Of a stretch of DNA of 64,000 bases, positions 16,558 to 26,042 are shown piece after piece. The translations under genes and the position numbers were made by a program. The DNA is taken from NCBI GenBank assembly GCA_023511795.1, contig JAIMAU010000001.1, positions 202,384-266,383 of the forward strand. Direction: 5' to 3'. The first letter of the stretch is position 1; every line of letters starts with the position of its first letter. The stretch is from Armatimonadota bacterium (GTDB lineage Bacteria; Armatimonadota; UBA5829; DTJY01). The notes under the pieces are model-generated. The model saw nothing but the letters and a program-made list of their open reading frames with translations. It ran no database searches and was not told the DNA's origin.

Positions 16558-16575
16558 GAATTATATTGAAAATCC

Positions 16576-16651
<76 letters not shown>

Positions 16652-16670
16652 TTTCAGACGGTTGGCACAC

Positions 16671-16754
16671 GGGCGAGTGGTGGAATGGCAGACACGCTAG
16701 ACTTAGGATCTAGTGCCGAAAGGCGTAGGAGTTCAACTCTCCTCTCGCCCACCA
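16671..16754 (+). tRNA. tRNA-Leu (anticodon TAG)
   Basis: GGGCGAG pairs with CTCGCCC; the anticodon stem CTAGA/TCTAG encloses CTTAGGA; a long variable arm (TGCCGAAAGGCG) marks a class II tRNA; CCA is encoded. Length 84 nt. Confidence 0.96.
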
Positions 16755-16758
16755 AAAA

Positions 16759-16835
16759 GTACGAGGTATAGAGATCAAGAGAACAGCGTGTTCGATTCCC
16801 TAAAGCGCTGTGCTCGGTACTTGAATACCTTGTAC
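16759..16835 (+). other. Nested inverted repeats in tRNA spacer
   Basis: GTACGAGGTAT (759-769) pairs with ATACCTTGTAC (825-835) with one G-U, and inside it ACAGCG (783-788) pairs with CGCTGT (806-811). The inner loop contains GTTCGATTCCC, which looks like a tRNA T-arm loop. It may be an RNase processing structure or the decayed remnant of a fifth tRNA. Confidence 0.45.
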
Positions 16836-16844
16836 ACTAAGAAT

Positions 16845-16919
16845 GCGGGAGTGGTTCAGGGGTAGAACGCCACCTTGCCAAGGTGGATGTCGCGGGTTCG
16901 AATCCCGTCTCCCGCTCCA
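16845..16919 (+). tRNA. tRNA-Gly (anticodon GCC)
   Basis: GCGGGAG pairs with CTCCCGC; the anticodon stem CCACC/GGTGG encloses TTGCCAA; the T-loop is GTTCGAATC; CCA is encoded. Length 75 nt. Confidence 0.96.
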
Positions 16920-17015
16920 ATTTTGGTACAGAGTACAAGGTCTCCGATACTCGGGCATCCGGGCGGTCCCCGCTGTCTTTGTAAAGAGCACTTTGTGCTC
17001 TGTACTGTTTTCTTG

Positions 17016-17056
17016 ATGCCTCGTCGCTAGGGCTTGCCCCGACGAGGTATTGTTTT
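17016..17056 (+). terminator. Terminator-like hairpin after tRNA cluster
   Basis: ATGCCTCGTCG (17016-17026) pairs with CGACGAGGTAT (17040-17050), with an inner GGG-CTTG-CCC, and is followed by TGTTTTG. It probably ends the tRNA transcript just ahead of tig. An additional long-range pairing, GTACAGAG (16926-16933) with CTCTGTAC (16998-17005), lies upstream. Confidence 0.6.
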
Positions 17057-17079
17057 GTTGGTTTTAAAGGAGATTGATT

Positions 17080-18384
17080 ATGCAAGTTACGGTTGAGCAC
17101 CAGGATGCTTGTACGACCACTTTGAACGTGGAAGTGGATGCTGAACAGGTAGCCAGGACTGTCAAGGAAGTATATAAGGAGCTTGCACAAAAAATTGACG
17201 TTCCGGGATTCCGCCGGGGGAAAGCACCTCAAGCAATTCTGGAGCGCTATATCTCGCCTGAATCTGTTCGACAAAGAGCTATCGAGGAACTAATCCCAAC
17301 CGCATACGCCGAGGCGTTGAAGCAAGCCGACCTACATCCATTTGCAGAGCCTGAACTCGAAGTGGTCAAGTTCGAGATGGACAGCCCTTTCGTTTTCAAA
17401 GCCAAGGTGCCGCTTCCACCTAAGGTAGAAGTTGGAGATTACAAAGGAATTGAGGTCGAGCGACCGAAGGTTGAAGTCACGGACAAGGATGTTGAAGCCC
17501 AGCTCGAGCACCTTAGGGAGAGTCGAGCAACCTCAAAGCCGGTGGAGGACCGTGGAATCGAGAACGGCGACTTTGTTATAGCGGAAATCACATCCAGGGT
17601 CGAAGGAGAGGAGAACAGCCGGTCTACGAGGTCGATATTACATGTTGGAACAAATCTACCCGATTTTGATAAAGCAATCATAGGCATGAAGCCAGGTGAG
17701 AAGAGAACCTTCTCGCTCACTTATCCGGCTGATTTTGCCGACCCCGACCTTGCGGGCAAAAAGGCGGATTTCGACGTTACTGTCGACAGCATCCGAATTC
17801 GTGTACTGCCAGAGCTCAATGACGAGTTTGCGAAGGAGATATCAAACTTCGAAACGCTTGACCAGCTTCGTGAGGATATCAGAAGGCGCTTGGTTGAATT
17901 ACGCAACCGAGAAGCCGATAGGGAGGTAGATAGCAAGATTGTTGAGCAGATTGTTTCTCGCTCAAATATCTGCTTCCCGGAGGTAATGGTCGAGCACGAA
18001 GTACGTCATGACCTCGAAGACATTGAGGAGCAAGTCAAGCGCCAAAACGCTACCATGGAAGACTATCTGCGCCAAACTGGCCAGACGGAGGAACAGTTAC
18101 TGGAAAGCCTTAGAGAAGCAGCTTCCAGGCGACTCCGCGCAGGCTTAGTCCTTGGGGAGATAGCAAATAAAGAAGGCATCCAAGTCAGCGATGAAGAAGT
18201 AGAAGCTGAAATTGACCGCATCGCAACCGAGGAAAAAACTACGCGCGAGGCAGTGGTCAGTTTTCTAGACACCCAAGGAGGTGCTGAGAGTCTTCGAAAT
18301 CGCCTGCTCAACCGAAAGATTTTTGAGTTTTTAAGATCAGTATCTAATATAAAAAGTGCAGAAAACAGCGCGGAAAGCACATAA
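17080..18384 (+). CDS. tig: Trigger factor
   Basis: Ribosome-associated peptidyl-prolyl isomerase and chaperone that meets nascent chains at the exit tunnel. The 434-residue protein has the N-terminal ribosome-binding domain with the signature FRRGKAP (GFRRGKAPQAIL), a central FKBP-type domain (about 160-245), and a long helical C-terminal chaperone domain. ATG at 17080 is selected because an AAAGGAG site lies 7 nt upstream; a TTG at 17074 overlaps that spacing and is less likely. It heads the tig-clpP-clpX-lon block, the classical protein quality-control order. Confidence 0.96.
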   Translation: MQVTVEHQDACTTTLNVEVDAEQVARTVKEVYKELAQKIDVPGFRRGKAPQAILERYISPESVRQRAIEELIPTAYAEALKQADLHPFAEPELEVVKFEMDSPFVFKAKVPLPPKVEVGDYKGIEVERPKVEVTDKDVEAQLEHLRESRATSKPVEDRGIENGDFVIAEITSRVEGEENSRSTRSILHVGTNLPDFDKAIIGMKPGEKRTFSLTYPADFADPDLAGKKADFDVTVDSIRIRVLPELNDEFAKEISNFETLDQLREDIRRRLVELRNREADREVDSKIVEQIVSRSNICFPEVMVEHEVRHDLEDIEEQVKRQNATMEDYLRQTGQTEEQLLESLREAASRRLRAGLVLGEIANKEGIQVSDEEVEAEIDRIATEEKTTREAVVSFLDTQGGAESLRNRLLNRKIFEFLRSVSNIKSAENSAEST

Positions 18385-18496
18385 TCGGTAATGGGGGTAA
18401 TTGGCAATTCGCTACGTTAACCCTCAATTGCCTTTCCGCGTTTCAAGTCGGGCTGCACACGCTCGATTAGCTAACCGGAAGGAGAATGAAACAAAA

Positions 18497-19084
18497 ATGG
18501 CACTAATACCAATGGTTGTAGAGCAAACCTCTCGGGGGGAGCGGGCTTATGATATTTTCTCCCGCCTGTTGAAGGAGAGGATCATATTCATTGGCACGCC
18601 AATTGATGATGACGTATCTAACCTAGTAATCGCACAGCTTCTTTTCCTTGAGAAGGAAGACCCTGATAAGGATATTGAATTCTACATTAACAGCCCGGGC
18701 GGCCTCGTCACGGCTGGACTGGCAATATACGATACCATGCAGATTATAAAGCCTGACGTGGCGACTATCTGCGTCGGCCAAGCGGCAAGCATGGCGGCAA
18801 TACTGCTTGCTGGTGGCGCAAAAGGAAAGCGATATGCTCTTCCAAACGCACGCATGATGATACATCAGGGCAGTGCCGGATTTCAGGGTACGCCTTCGGA
18901 TATAGATATCCAAGCAAGGGAAATCCTTCGATACAAGGCGCTTTTGAACAGTTTGCTTGCAAAGCACACTGGACAGCCAATTGAAAAAATCGAGCGCGAT
19001 ACCGACCGGGATTTCTACATGTCGGCCGAGGAAGCACTGGCTTATGGCCTGATAGACGAGATTCTGGAAGGTTCAAATAGGTAA
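18497..19084 (+). CDS. clpP: ATP-dependent Clp protease proteolytic subunit
   Basis: Self-compartmentalised serine peptidase that degrades substrates unfolded by ClpX. The start is set at ATG 18497, giving 195 residues beginning [20 protein letters not shown] as in relatives. A longer in-frame extension back to 18401 is not conserved and overlaps a hairpin (GGCAATT/AATTGCC, 18403-18432). The catalytic triad is visible: Ser in GQAASMAA, His in MMIHQG, and Asp in [18 protein letters not shown] lies about 12 nt upstream of the start, a slightly long spacing. It is followed 43 bp later by clpX. Confidence 0.96.
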   Translation: MALIPMVVEQTSRGERAYDIFSRLLKERIIFIGTPIDDDVSNLVIAQLLFLEKEDPDKDIEFYINSPGGLVTAGLAIYDTMQIIKPDVATICVGQAASMAAILLAGGAKGKRYALPNARMMIHQGSAGFQGTPSDIDIQAREILRYKALLNSLLAKHTGQPIEKIERDTDRDFYMSAEEALAYGLIDEILEGSNR

Positions 19085-19127
19085 AGAGAGTCTTTGATTA
19101 AGAAAATAAGTACTGGAGGGCACGTAT

Positions 19128-20393
19128 TTGGCACGGGTTGGATTCGAACGCGGCGAGCAACGGTGCGCTTTGTGCGGCCGGAGCCGCGAGCAAGTGCAAA
19201 GACTTATAGTAGGCCCATATGGTGGAATATGTCTGGAATGCTTGGAGCTATGTAACGAAACCATTCGGGCTGAGCTTGGGCGCCGAGAAGAATCGTTTGA
19301 GTTCGGAAGCATACCTAAGCCAAAAGACATATACCGGATTCTAAGTCAGTATGTCATAGGGCAGGAGAAGGCAAAGCGCATTCTAAGCGTAGCTGTGTAC
19401 AACCACTTTAAGCGCATAAATGCACCAGTTTCCGACGTGGAATTGCAAAAGAGCAATATCCTCTTAATCGGACCGACTGGAAGTGGTAAGACACTGCTAG
19501 CACAGACGCTCGCCAAAATACTAAACGTGCCCTTTGCCATTGCTGACGCAACTTCGTTGACCGAGGCTGGCTATGTAGGTGAGGATGTTGAGAACATCCT
19601 CCTAAAGCTTCTGCAGGCAGCCGACCATGGCGATAGCCTCCAGAACACAATACGGAATGCCCAGCGGGGGATTGTCTATATAGACGAAATAGACAAAATC
19701 AGTCGAAAGTCAGACAATCCTTCAATCACACGTGATGTATCTGGAGAGGGTGTTCAGCAAGCACTACTTAAAATCCTGGAAGGAACTGTGGCGAACGTCC
19801 CTCCGCAAGGAGGCCGAAAGCATCCACAGCAGGAATACATTCAAATTGACACCACCAACATACTATTTATCTGTGGTGGCGCATTTGAGGGTCTTGACCG
19901 CATAATCGAACGCAGGCTGAGCGACCAGGCTTTGGGCTTCCGTGCCAAGGTCGAAAGCAAGAAGGAGCGCAACGTTGGCGAACTTCTCTCTCAAGTGCTT
20001 CCTGAAGACCTGCTTAAATATGGGTTTATACCGGAATTTATCGGTAGAGTTCCGGTCATCGCAACCCTTGATGCACTGGATGAACAGACTTTGGTAAGGA
20101 TACTTGTAGAACCAAAGAATGCACTTGTTAAGCAATACCAAAAGTTCTTCGAGTATGATGGAGTGGAGCTAAGTTTTACGGACGATGCTCTTGCGGCTAT
20201 TGCTCATGAAGCAATGAAGCGTAGTATTGGCGCACGTGCGCTCCGCGCGATTATAGAAGAAGTCATGCTAAACATTATGTACGAGATTCCGTCTGTTGGG
20301 GGCGTAAAGAAGTGTATCATTGATGCAGATGTGATTCTCGGCAAAAAAGAACCAAAGCTAATTACAATTGATGAGATGAGAGCAGCTTCGTAG
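19128..20393 (+). CDS. clpX: ATP-dependent Clp protease ATP-binding subunit ClpX
   Basis: AAA+ unfoldase that feeds ClpP. The 421-residue protein begins with a C4 zinc-binding domain (CALCG then CLEC, about residues 13-38). The AAA+ part has Walker A GPTGSGKT, the pore GYVGEDVE loop, Walker [10 protein letters not shown], the [13 protein letters not shown] segment, and sensor-2 region [16 protein letters not shown] at 19128 has a GGAGGG site 7 nt upstream and yields the expected N-terminus. It sits between clpP and lon. Confidence 0.97.
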   Translation: MARVGFERGEQRCALCGRSREQVQRLIVGPYGGICLECLELCNETIRAELGRREESFEFGSIPKPKDIYRILSQYVIGQEKAKRILSVAVYNHFKRINAPVSDVELQKSNILLIGPTGSGKTLLAQTLAKILNVPFAIADATSLTEAGYVGEDVENILLKLLQAADHGDSLQNTIRNAQRGIVYIDEIDKISRKSDNPSITRDVSGEGVQQALLKILEGTVANVPPQGGRKHPQQEYIQIDTTNILFICGGAFEGLDRIIERRLSDQALGFRAKVESKKERNVGELLSQVLPEDLLKYGFIPEFIGRVPVIATLDALDEQTLVRILVEPKNALVKQYQKFFEYDGVELSFTDDALAAIAHEAMKRSIGARALRAIIEEVMLNIMYEIPSVGGVKKCIIDADVILGKKEPKLITIDEMRAAS

Positions 20394-20434
20394 AGTGCTT
20401 GTTTCGAGAGCACGAGTCTGAACCCCAAGTCAAA

Positions 20435-20480
20435 GGGGCTCCTTTAAAATACAAGGAGCCCCACGAGACTTTCCCTTTTT
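20435..20480 (+). terminator. Strong hairpin between clpX and lon
   Basis: GGGGCTCCTT (20435-20444) pairs perfectly with AAGGAGCCCC (20453-20462) over an 8-nt loop. A T-rich stretch follows only after 11 nt and runs into the lon ribosome-binding site, so it may be a terminator for clpX or a control element for lon. It is not a CIRCE element. Confidence 0.5.
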
Positions 20481-20496
20481 GGAAGAGGATACACGG

Positions 20497-22917
20497 ATGG
20501 CGAAATCCCAAACAAAAGCAGGAAAAAGCAGGAGAGCAAGCAAGGAAGTTTCGCTTGAAGAGCAAACTGTTCCCTCATTGCCTGAAATACTACCAATGCT
20601 ACCAGTGCGGAATGAAGTTTATTTTCCGCACATGATATTTCCACTCTTTGTCGGGCGTGCAAAGTCAATTCGCGCGCTCGATGAGGCAATGGCTAGCAAT
20701 CGTTTTATTCTCCTTGTGGCGCAGAAACAAGTGGCGACCGACGACCCAGGGCCGGACGATACCTTCACCGTGGGTTTAATTGCTGAAATAATGCAGATTA
20801 TGCGGGTGCCCGACGGGACGGTTCGCGTAGTCCTCGAAGGTATCGAACGTGCTAGGATTACCGAATATCTGGAAACGGAGCCATTTTTCCTGGTTAAAGT
20901 TGAGCCACTGCCAACGCAAGAGGAGTACGGCCTCGAAATAGAGGCTCTTATGCGGAGCGTAACGGCGTTGTTCGAACAAATTGTCAACGTTGGCCGAAAC
21001 ATTCCGCCAGAGGCGCTCGTCAACGTTGTCAACATTACCGACCCAGGTCGCCTTGCCGATGCTATCACTCCTTATCTGCCACTGCGTGTCGAATCCAAGC
21101 AGGAAATCCTAGAAAGTACATCTGTGCGCGACCGACTGGATAAGCTCAATCTCCTTCTTAAGAAGGAAGTTGAAATCCTCGAAATTCAGCGCAACATTCG
21201 AAACCGCGTTGAAAAGGAGATGAGCGACACACAGCGTGAGTTCATTCTCCGTGAGCAGATGAAGGCGATTCAGCAAGAGCTCGGCGAACATGACGAGAGA
21301 TACGGCGAAATTGAGGAGTATAAAAGCAAGATAGAGGAAGCCTGCATGCCAGAAGAGGTTCGGGAGCGTGCAATGAAAGAGTTAGGACGGTTGGAGAAAA
21401 TGCCGTATGCTGCTCCCGAAGGCGTTGTAATTAGAACATACCTCGATTGGTTAATCTCATTGCCGTGGAGCAAGCGCACGGAAGATAACATTGACATACA
21501 GGAAGCTGCCCGCGTCCTTGATGAGGACCACTATGGCTTAATGAAAGCGAAGGAGCGCATCCTTGAGTTTTTGGCTGTCAAGCAGCTCTCAGGAGGTATG
21601 AAAGGTCCCATTCTTTGCTTTGTTGGGCCTCCAGGAGTTGGCAAGACATCCATAGGGCGCTCGATAGCCCGGGCTCTGGGACGGAAATTCATCCGAGTCT
21701 CACTTGGTGGAATTCGGGACGAAGCCGAGATACGCGGCCATCGGCGCACATATGTCGGCTCAATGCCAGGTCGAATAATTCAAGGCATAAAACAAGCGGG
21801 TTCGCGTAATCCAGTTTTTATGCTGGATGAAATTGATAAAGTTGGAGTGGACTTTCGAGGGGATCCTTCAGCAGCGTTGCTCGAAGCGCTTGACCCTGAG
21901 CAAAACTTCGCATTCAGCGACCATTACCTTGAGGTTCCTTTTGATCTTTCAGACGTAATGTTCATAACAACCGCAAACTTACTTGATCCTATTCCACCTG
22001 CATTGAAGGATAGAATGGAAGTTATTCCATTCTCAGGGTACACCGAAGATGACAAAATAAATATTGCAAAGCAGTTTCTTGTACCCAAACAAATTGCAGA
22101 ACATGGGCTGAAGCCAAAGCTTCTAAAAATCACTGATGAGGCCCTTTGCAAGATTATCAGAGAATATACTCGCGAAGCTGGCGTTAGAAATCTTGAGCGC
22201 GAGATTGCTTCTATCTGCCGCAAGGTAGCGAAAGAAGTAGCGGAAGGAAAGAATACGCAGACTAGAGTTACACCCAACAAAGTCAAGGATTACTTAGGGC
22301 AACCGAAATACCGCTATGGCATGGCAGAAGAGCATGATGAGGTTGGTGCGGCGACTGGCTTGGTTTACACCGAGTTCGGCGGAGACACAGTAAGCATCGA
22401 AGTAGGCCTTATGCGCGCCCAGGAAGGAAAGCTAATCCTGACTGGACAGCTTGGCGAAGTAATGAAAGAATCGGCGCAGGCGGCACTCTCTTATGTGCGG
22501 TCTAGGGCTGCGCAGCTTGACATCCCTGAGGATTTTCCAAATAATATGGATGTTCATATACATGTGCCTGCAGGTGCGATACCAAAGGATGGACCATCTG
22601 CTGGCATAACGATGGCAGCAGCTCTCGCATCGGCGCTAACCGGGCGGCCGGTGCGGCGTGATGTCGCAATGACCGGCGAGATTACCCTTCGCGGCAAAGT
22701 TCTTCCAATTGGCGGGCTCAAAGAAAAGGTTCTCGCAGCGCATCGCGCGGGTATACGAACTATAATTATTCCTAAGGACAACGTCAAGGACCTCGAGGAC
22801 ATTCCTGATTACGTTAGAGAGGAGCTAACCTTCAAGCCAGTTGAGCATGCAGACGAGGTTCTCGAGATTGCGCTTTTGAATAGCACAAAGAAACAAAAGA
22901 AAAGGGCAAAGGCTTAG
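20497..22917 (+). CDS. lon: ATP-dependent endopeptidase La (Lon)
   Basis: Homo-oligomeric AAA+ protease that removes misfolded and regulatory proteins. Of about 806 residues, the N-terminal substrate-binding domain starts at [19 protein letters not shown]. Next come a coiled-coil-rich region with [16 protein letters not shown], Walker [20 protein letters not shown], Walker [11 protein letters not shown], and the peptidase domain. The Ser-Lys dyad is seen in [12 protein letters not shown] and in [20 protein letters not shown] 20497 has GGAAGAGGA 7 nt upstream; the TTG at 20479 lies within the preceding T-rich stretch. The lon stop is immediately followed by the T-box leader of valS. Confidence 0.97.
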   Translation: MAKSQTKAGKSRRASKEVSLEEQTVPSLPEILPMLPVRNEVYFPHMIFPLFVGRAKSIRALDEAMASNRFILLVAQKQVATDDPGPDDTFTVGLIAEIMQIMRVPDGTVRVVLEGIERARITEYLETEPFFLVKVEPLPTQEEYGLEIEALMRSVTALFEQIVNVGRNIPPEALVNVVNITDPGRLADAITPYLPLRVESKQEILESTSVRDRLDKLNLLLKKEVEILEIQRNIRNRVEKEMSDTQREFILREQMKAIQQELGEHDERYGEIEEYKSKIEEACMPEEVRERAMKELGRLEKMPYAAPEGVVIRTYLDWLISLPWSKRTEDNIDIQEAARVLDEDHYGLMKAKERILEFLAVKQLSGGMKGPILCFVGPPGVGKTSIGRSIARALGRKFIRVSLGGIRDEAEIRGHRRTYVGSMPGRIIQGIKQAGSRNPVFMLDEIDKVGVDFRGDPSAALLEALDPEQNFAFSDHYLEVPFDLSDVMFITTANLLDPIPPALKDRMEVIPFSGYTEDDKINIAKQFLVPKQIAEHGLKPKLLKITDEALCKIIREYTREAGVRNLEREIASICRKVAKEVAEGKNTQTRVTPNKVKDYLGQPKYRYGMAEEHDEVGAATGLVYTEFGGDTVSIEVGLMRAQEGKLILTGQLGEVMKESAQAALSYVRSRAAQLDIPEDFPNNMDVHIHVPAGAIPKDGPSAGITMAAALASALTGRPVRRDVAMTGEITLRGKVLPIGGLKEKVLAAHRAGIRTIIIPKDNVKDLEDIPDYVREELTFKPVEHADEVLEIALLNSTKKQKKRAKA

Positions 22918-23271
22918 AAGGGGAGGAGTATGCGGCCGCGGCCTTCAGAGAGGAAAGTGTTTGGTGCGAACTTTCCGGAATCGAGTCGCAGAACGTCGCC
23001 CCAGAGCTGTCAGGCTGAGTCTCATCGTCGAATGTTGAGCCTGTCAAAGGCGTGAGGAAGCCGAAGCAGAGCAAAATTGCAAAAGAACTTCATGATTGCT
23101 TTCGATGACGGTGGGGTAAGGTTTTAAACCCCTAGGGATTAAGCCTGGCCGGGCAAGCCCGTTATAGCTAAAAACGAGGCCTGTTAATGTTTTACAATGG
23201 CAGGCGAATTAAGGTGGTACCACGGAAGAAGCTCCTTTCGTCCTTTAGGATGGAAGGAGCTTTGTGCTTTT
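22918..23271 (+). promoter_or_regulatory. T-box riboswitch controlling valS
   Basis: A tRNA-sensing leader. The distal part has the T-box sequence AATTAAGGTGGTACCACGG (23207-23225), whose TGGT would pair with the ACCA end of uncharged tRNA. A stem-III-like hairpin CGGGC-AA-GCCCG is followed by GTTATAGC. Stem I begins at GGGGAGGAGTA directly after the lon stop; the AGAGAG-hairpin with GGTGCGA (7-bp GGAAAGT/ACTTTCC stem) is typical. A GTC triplet at 22995-22997 in GAACGTC is the likely specifier, which reads valine and fits the downstream gene. Low tRNA-Val charging would favour the antiterminator. Confidence 0.88.
23229..23271 (+). terminator. T-box-associated intrinsic terminator
   Basis: A long stem pairs bases 23229-23243 with 23248-23262 (outer arm AAGCTCCTT, TTTA loop), followed by TGTGCTTTT. 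It competes with the antiterminator that contains the T-box sequence. Confidence 0.85.
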
Positions 23272-23290
23272 AAGACACGGGGAGGAGACT

Positions 23291-25972
23291 ATGAACCGAT
23301 ACGACACATTGCCGAAAACTTATGACCCAAAAGTAGTCGAACCAAAGTGGTATGATTTTTGGATGGAGAAAGGATACTTTGCAGCTGGCAATGCCGAGGA
23401 TCTTCTTAGAGAAGATCCTGGGAAGGAGAAAATGTACTCCATAACAATTCCACCGCCGAACATTACTGGCTCGCTTCATATGGGCCATGCACTCTGTTAT
23501 ACGATCCATGATGTCCTTGGGCGCTGGAAGCGAATGCAGGGTTTCAATGTCCTAATCCTTCCAGGTACTGACCATGCCGGCATTGCTACTCAGAATGTGG
23601 TTGAGAAGCAGTTGGCGATGGAGGGATTGACACGCCACGACCTAGGCCGGGAGAAATTCCTCGAGCGTGTTTGGCAGTGGCGTGAGGAATATGGCGGCAC
23701 GATAATCCGCCAATTCAAGCGTATGGGATATGCTTTTGATTGGGATCGCCTTCGATTTACGATGGATGAAGGATACGCGGATGCTGTGTTGGAGGAGTTC
23801 ATCCGTTGGTTTAACGATGGCTTGATATACAGGGGCGTTCGCGTTATCAATTGGTGTCCAAGATGCCAGACAGCGATATCGGATATTGAAGTTGAGTATG
23901 AAGAAGTCGCCGGCCACCTTTGGCACATTGACTACCCATTGGAAGATGGGTCAGGTGTCGTAACGGTAGCCACCACGCGCCCAGAAACTATGCTAGGCGA
24001 TACTGCGGTGGCTGTGCACCCCGAAGACGACAGATATCTCGGCATTATAGGAAAAAATGCTATTCTACCAATAATGGGGCGCTCCATTCCGATTATTGCT
24101 GATACTCATGTAGACCCGAATTTCGGTACTGGGGCGGTCAAAGTCACGCCTGCACATGACCCAAACGACTTCGAGATAGGCATGCGCCACAACCTTCAGC
24201 AGGTGGTCGTAATTGGCACAGATGGAAGTATGACGGAAGAGGCAGGAAGGTTTGCAGGGATGGACCGGTATGCGGCGCGTGAGGCAATCGTCGAGGAGCT
24301 AAGGAGTCAGGGTCTACTTGTTCGTGAAGAGGAATATGTCCATTCAGTTGGAACTTGCGCCAGGTGTGGCACCACCATAGAGCCCCTACTTTCGGAGCAG
24401 TGGTTTGTCCGTATGAAGCAAATTGCTCAACCAGCCATTGAAGTAGTTCGCAACGGAAGCGTACGCTTCGTCCCCGACCGTTATGCGAGCGTATACATTG
24501 ATTGGATGGAAAACATTCGGGATTGGTGTATCTCCCGCCAGCTGTGGTGGGGTCACCGGATACCAATTTGGAAATGCCTAGATTGTGGCGAGTATACAGC
24601 ATCAAAAACAGAAGTCAGTGCTTGCTCAAAATGTGGCAGTAGGAGTGTTGAACAAGATCCAGACGTTCTCGACACCTGGTTTTCATCTGCCCTTTGGCCT
24701 TTCGCTACAATGGGTTGGCCCAAGAAGACATGGGAGCTTGAGTATTTCTATCCAACATCAGTTTTGATAACCGCTCGCGACATAATCTATCTTTGGGTTT
24801 CACGGATGATTATGACGAGCCTGTATTTCCTGAATGAGATACCATTTCGGGATGTGTATATCTATGCCACAGTTCTAAATGAAGAGGGTCGCAGGATGAG
24901 CAAGTCGCTTGGCACAGGAATCGACCCTCTTGACCTCGTCGAGAAATATGGCGCTGATGCACTCAGATTTGCTTTGATTCAGCAGGTTGGCAAAGTACAG
25001 GATATCCGCTTTTCTGAGTCGCGAGTTGCAGCAATCAGGAACTTTTGCAATAAAATTTGGAACATTGCTCGCTTTGTGATGTTGAGTCTCGACGCCGAAT
25101 CTGGTGAACTTCCTGAGGAGCCTTCACCAGAGGTTTTGCGAAATGAGGATAAATGGATACTAAGCCGCCTTCAGAAAACCATTGAAACTGTCAATGCTGG
25201 CTTTGCCAACTATGATATGGATGCTGCCGCCCGAGTGCTTTATGATTTCTTATGGAGCGAGTATGCTGATTGGTATATAGAGCTTGCAAAACCTAGGCTT
25301 CAAGGTGAAGAAAAGCCAATTGTTCAATATGTTCTCTGGTATGTGCTTGAGACATCCATGCGTCTTCTTCATCCAATTATGCCGTTTGTTACAGAGCAGA
25401 TTTGGCAGTCTATTCCTCACGAAGGTGAAAGCATTATGAAAGCTGCATTCCCCGGAGCGGATGCATCTTTAATCAATGAAAAGGCAGAGTGGTGGATGGA
25501 CCTCATAATGGAAATTACTCGCTCAATTCGCAATCTTAGGGCGGAAATAGGCGTTTTACCTGGCAAAACGGTTGGGTGCATCGTTGTTTCCGAATCTTCT
25601 GATGCGAGGGCTGCAATCTCGTCAGGAATAGAAAGCATAATGACCTTGGCTAAGGTAAGCAAGCTCGAAGTTGCCTCTTCCAGACCCTCGACGGAGCATG
25701 TGCGCTTTATATCGGCGCATTTGCCCGAGGCGGATATATACATTCCGCTTGCCGGATTAGTGGATATAGATCGAGAGATTGCGCGAGTTACTAATGAACT
25801 CTCCGAAGTTGAACGCGAGCTTGCTAGAACCACATCAAAGCTGACTAATGAACAGTTCCTTGCTCGTGCGCCAGCACATGTAATTGAGAAAGAACAGCGA
25901 ATTGCCCAAGAGCTTGCCGACCGACGTAAAAAGCTTCAAGAGCGGCTCGACATGCTGACGAAAGGAGAGTAG
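23291..25972 (+). CDS. valS: Valyl-tRNA synthetase
   Basis: Class I aminoacyl-tRNA synthetase of 893 residues. The HIGH-type motif is seen in PPPNITGSLHMGHAL, the editing domain includes TTRPETMLGDTAVAVHP, the zinc-like CxxC pairs lie around CLDCGEY and CSKCGSRS, and the KMSKS loop is RRMSKSLGTG. A C-terminal coiled-coil arm (IDREIARVTNELSEVERELART) is typical of ValRS and separates it from IleRS and LeuRS. ATG 23291 follows a GGAGG site by 5 nt; a longer in-frame extension to 23264 runs into the terminator. Expression is predicted to be controlled by the T-box upstream. Confidence 0.97.
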   Translation: MNRYDTLPKTYDPKVVEPKWYDFWMEKGYFAAGNAEDLLREDPGKEKMYSITIPPPNITGSLHMGHALCYTIHDVLGRWKRMQGFNVLILPGTDHAGIATQNVVEKQLAMEGLTRHDLGREKFLERVWQWREEYGGTIIRQFKRMGYAFDWDRLRFTMDEGYADAVLEEFIRWFNDGLIYRGVRVINWCPRCQTAISDIEVEYEEVAGHLWHIDYPLEDGSGVVTVATTRPETMLGDTAVAVHPEDDRYLGIIGKNAILPIMGRSIPIIADTHVDPNFGTGAVKVTPAHDPNDFEIGMRHNLQQVVVIGTDGSMTEEAGRFAGMDRYAAREAIVEELRSQGLLVREEEYVHSVGTCARCGTTIEPLLSEQWFVRMKQIAQPAIEVVRNGSVRFVPDRYASVYIDWMENIRDWCISRQLWWGHRIPIWKCLDCGEYTASKTEVSACSKCGSRSVEQDPDVLDTWFSSALWPFATMGWPKKTWELEYFYPTSVLITARDIIYLWVSRMIMTSLYFLNEIPFRDVYIYATVLNEEGRRMSKSLGTGIDPLDLVEKYGADALRFALIQQVGKVQDIRFSESRVAAIRNFCNKIWNIARFVMLSLDAESGELPEEPSPEVLRNEDKWILSRLQKTIETVNAGFANYDMDAAARVLYDFLWSEYADWYIELAKPRLQGEEKPIVQYVLWYVLETSMRLLHPIMPFVTEQIWQSIPHEGESIMKAAFPGADASLINEKAEWWMDLIMEITRSIRNLRAEIGVLPGKTVGCIVVSESSDARAAISSGIESIMTLAKVSKLEVASSRPSTEHVRFISAHLPEADIYIPLAGLVDIDREIARVTNELSEVERELARTTSKLTNEQFLARAPAHVIEKEQRIAQELADRRKKLQERLDMLTKGE

Positions 25973-26042
25973 CCTGGCGTTATTGAAAACTAAGTAATTG
26001 CTAGTCTAGACAGAGGTAAATATTTCAAATTCGCTTGCTACC

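Noticed and set aside
16837-17274. Minus-strand ORF containing ETGFEPATSTLARW and similar text
   Set aside because: It is the antisense translation of the tRNA-Gly region; this pattern is a well-known spurious protein from tRNA genes. The minus frame at 16800-16991 (GRRDSNPRHPPWQGG) is the same artefact.
18401-18496. Longer ClpP from TTG 18401
   Set aside because: The extra 32 residues are not part of ClpP, and a hairpin (18403-18432) overlaps them.
20435-20462. CIRCE heat-shock operator before lon
   Set aside because: The stem is GGGGCTCCTT/AAGGAGCCCC; CIRCE needs TTAGCACTC-N9-GAGTGCTAA.
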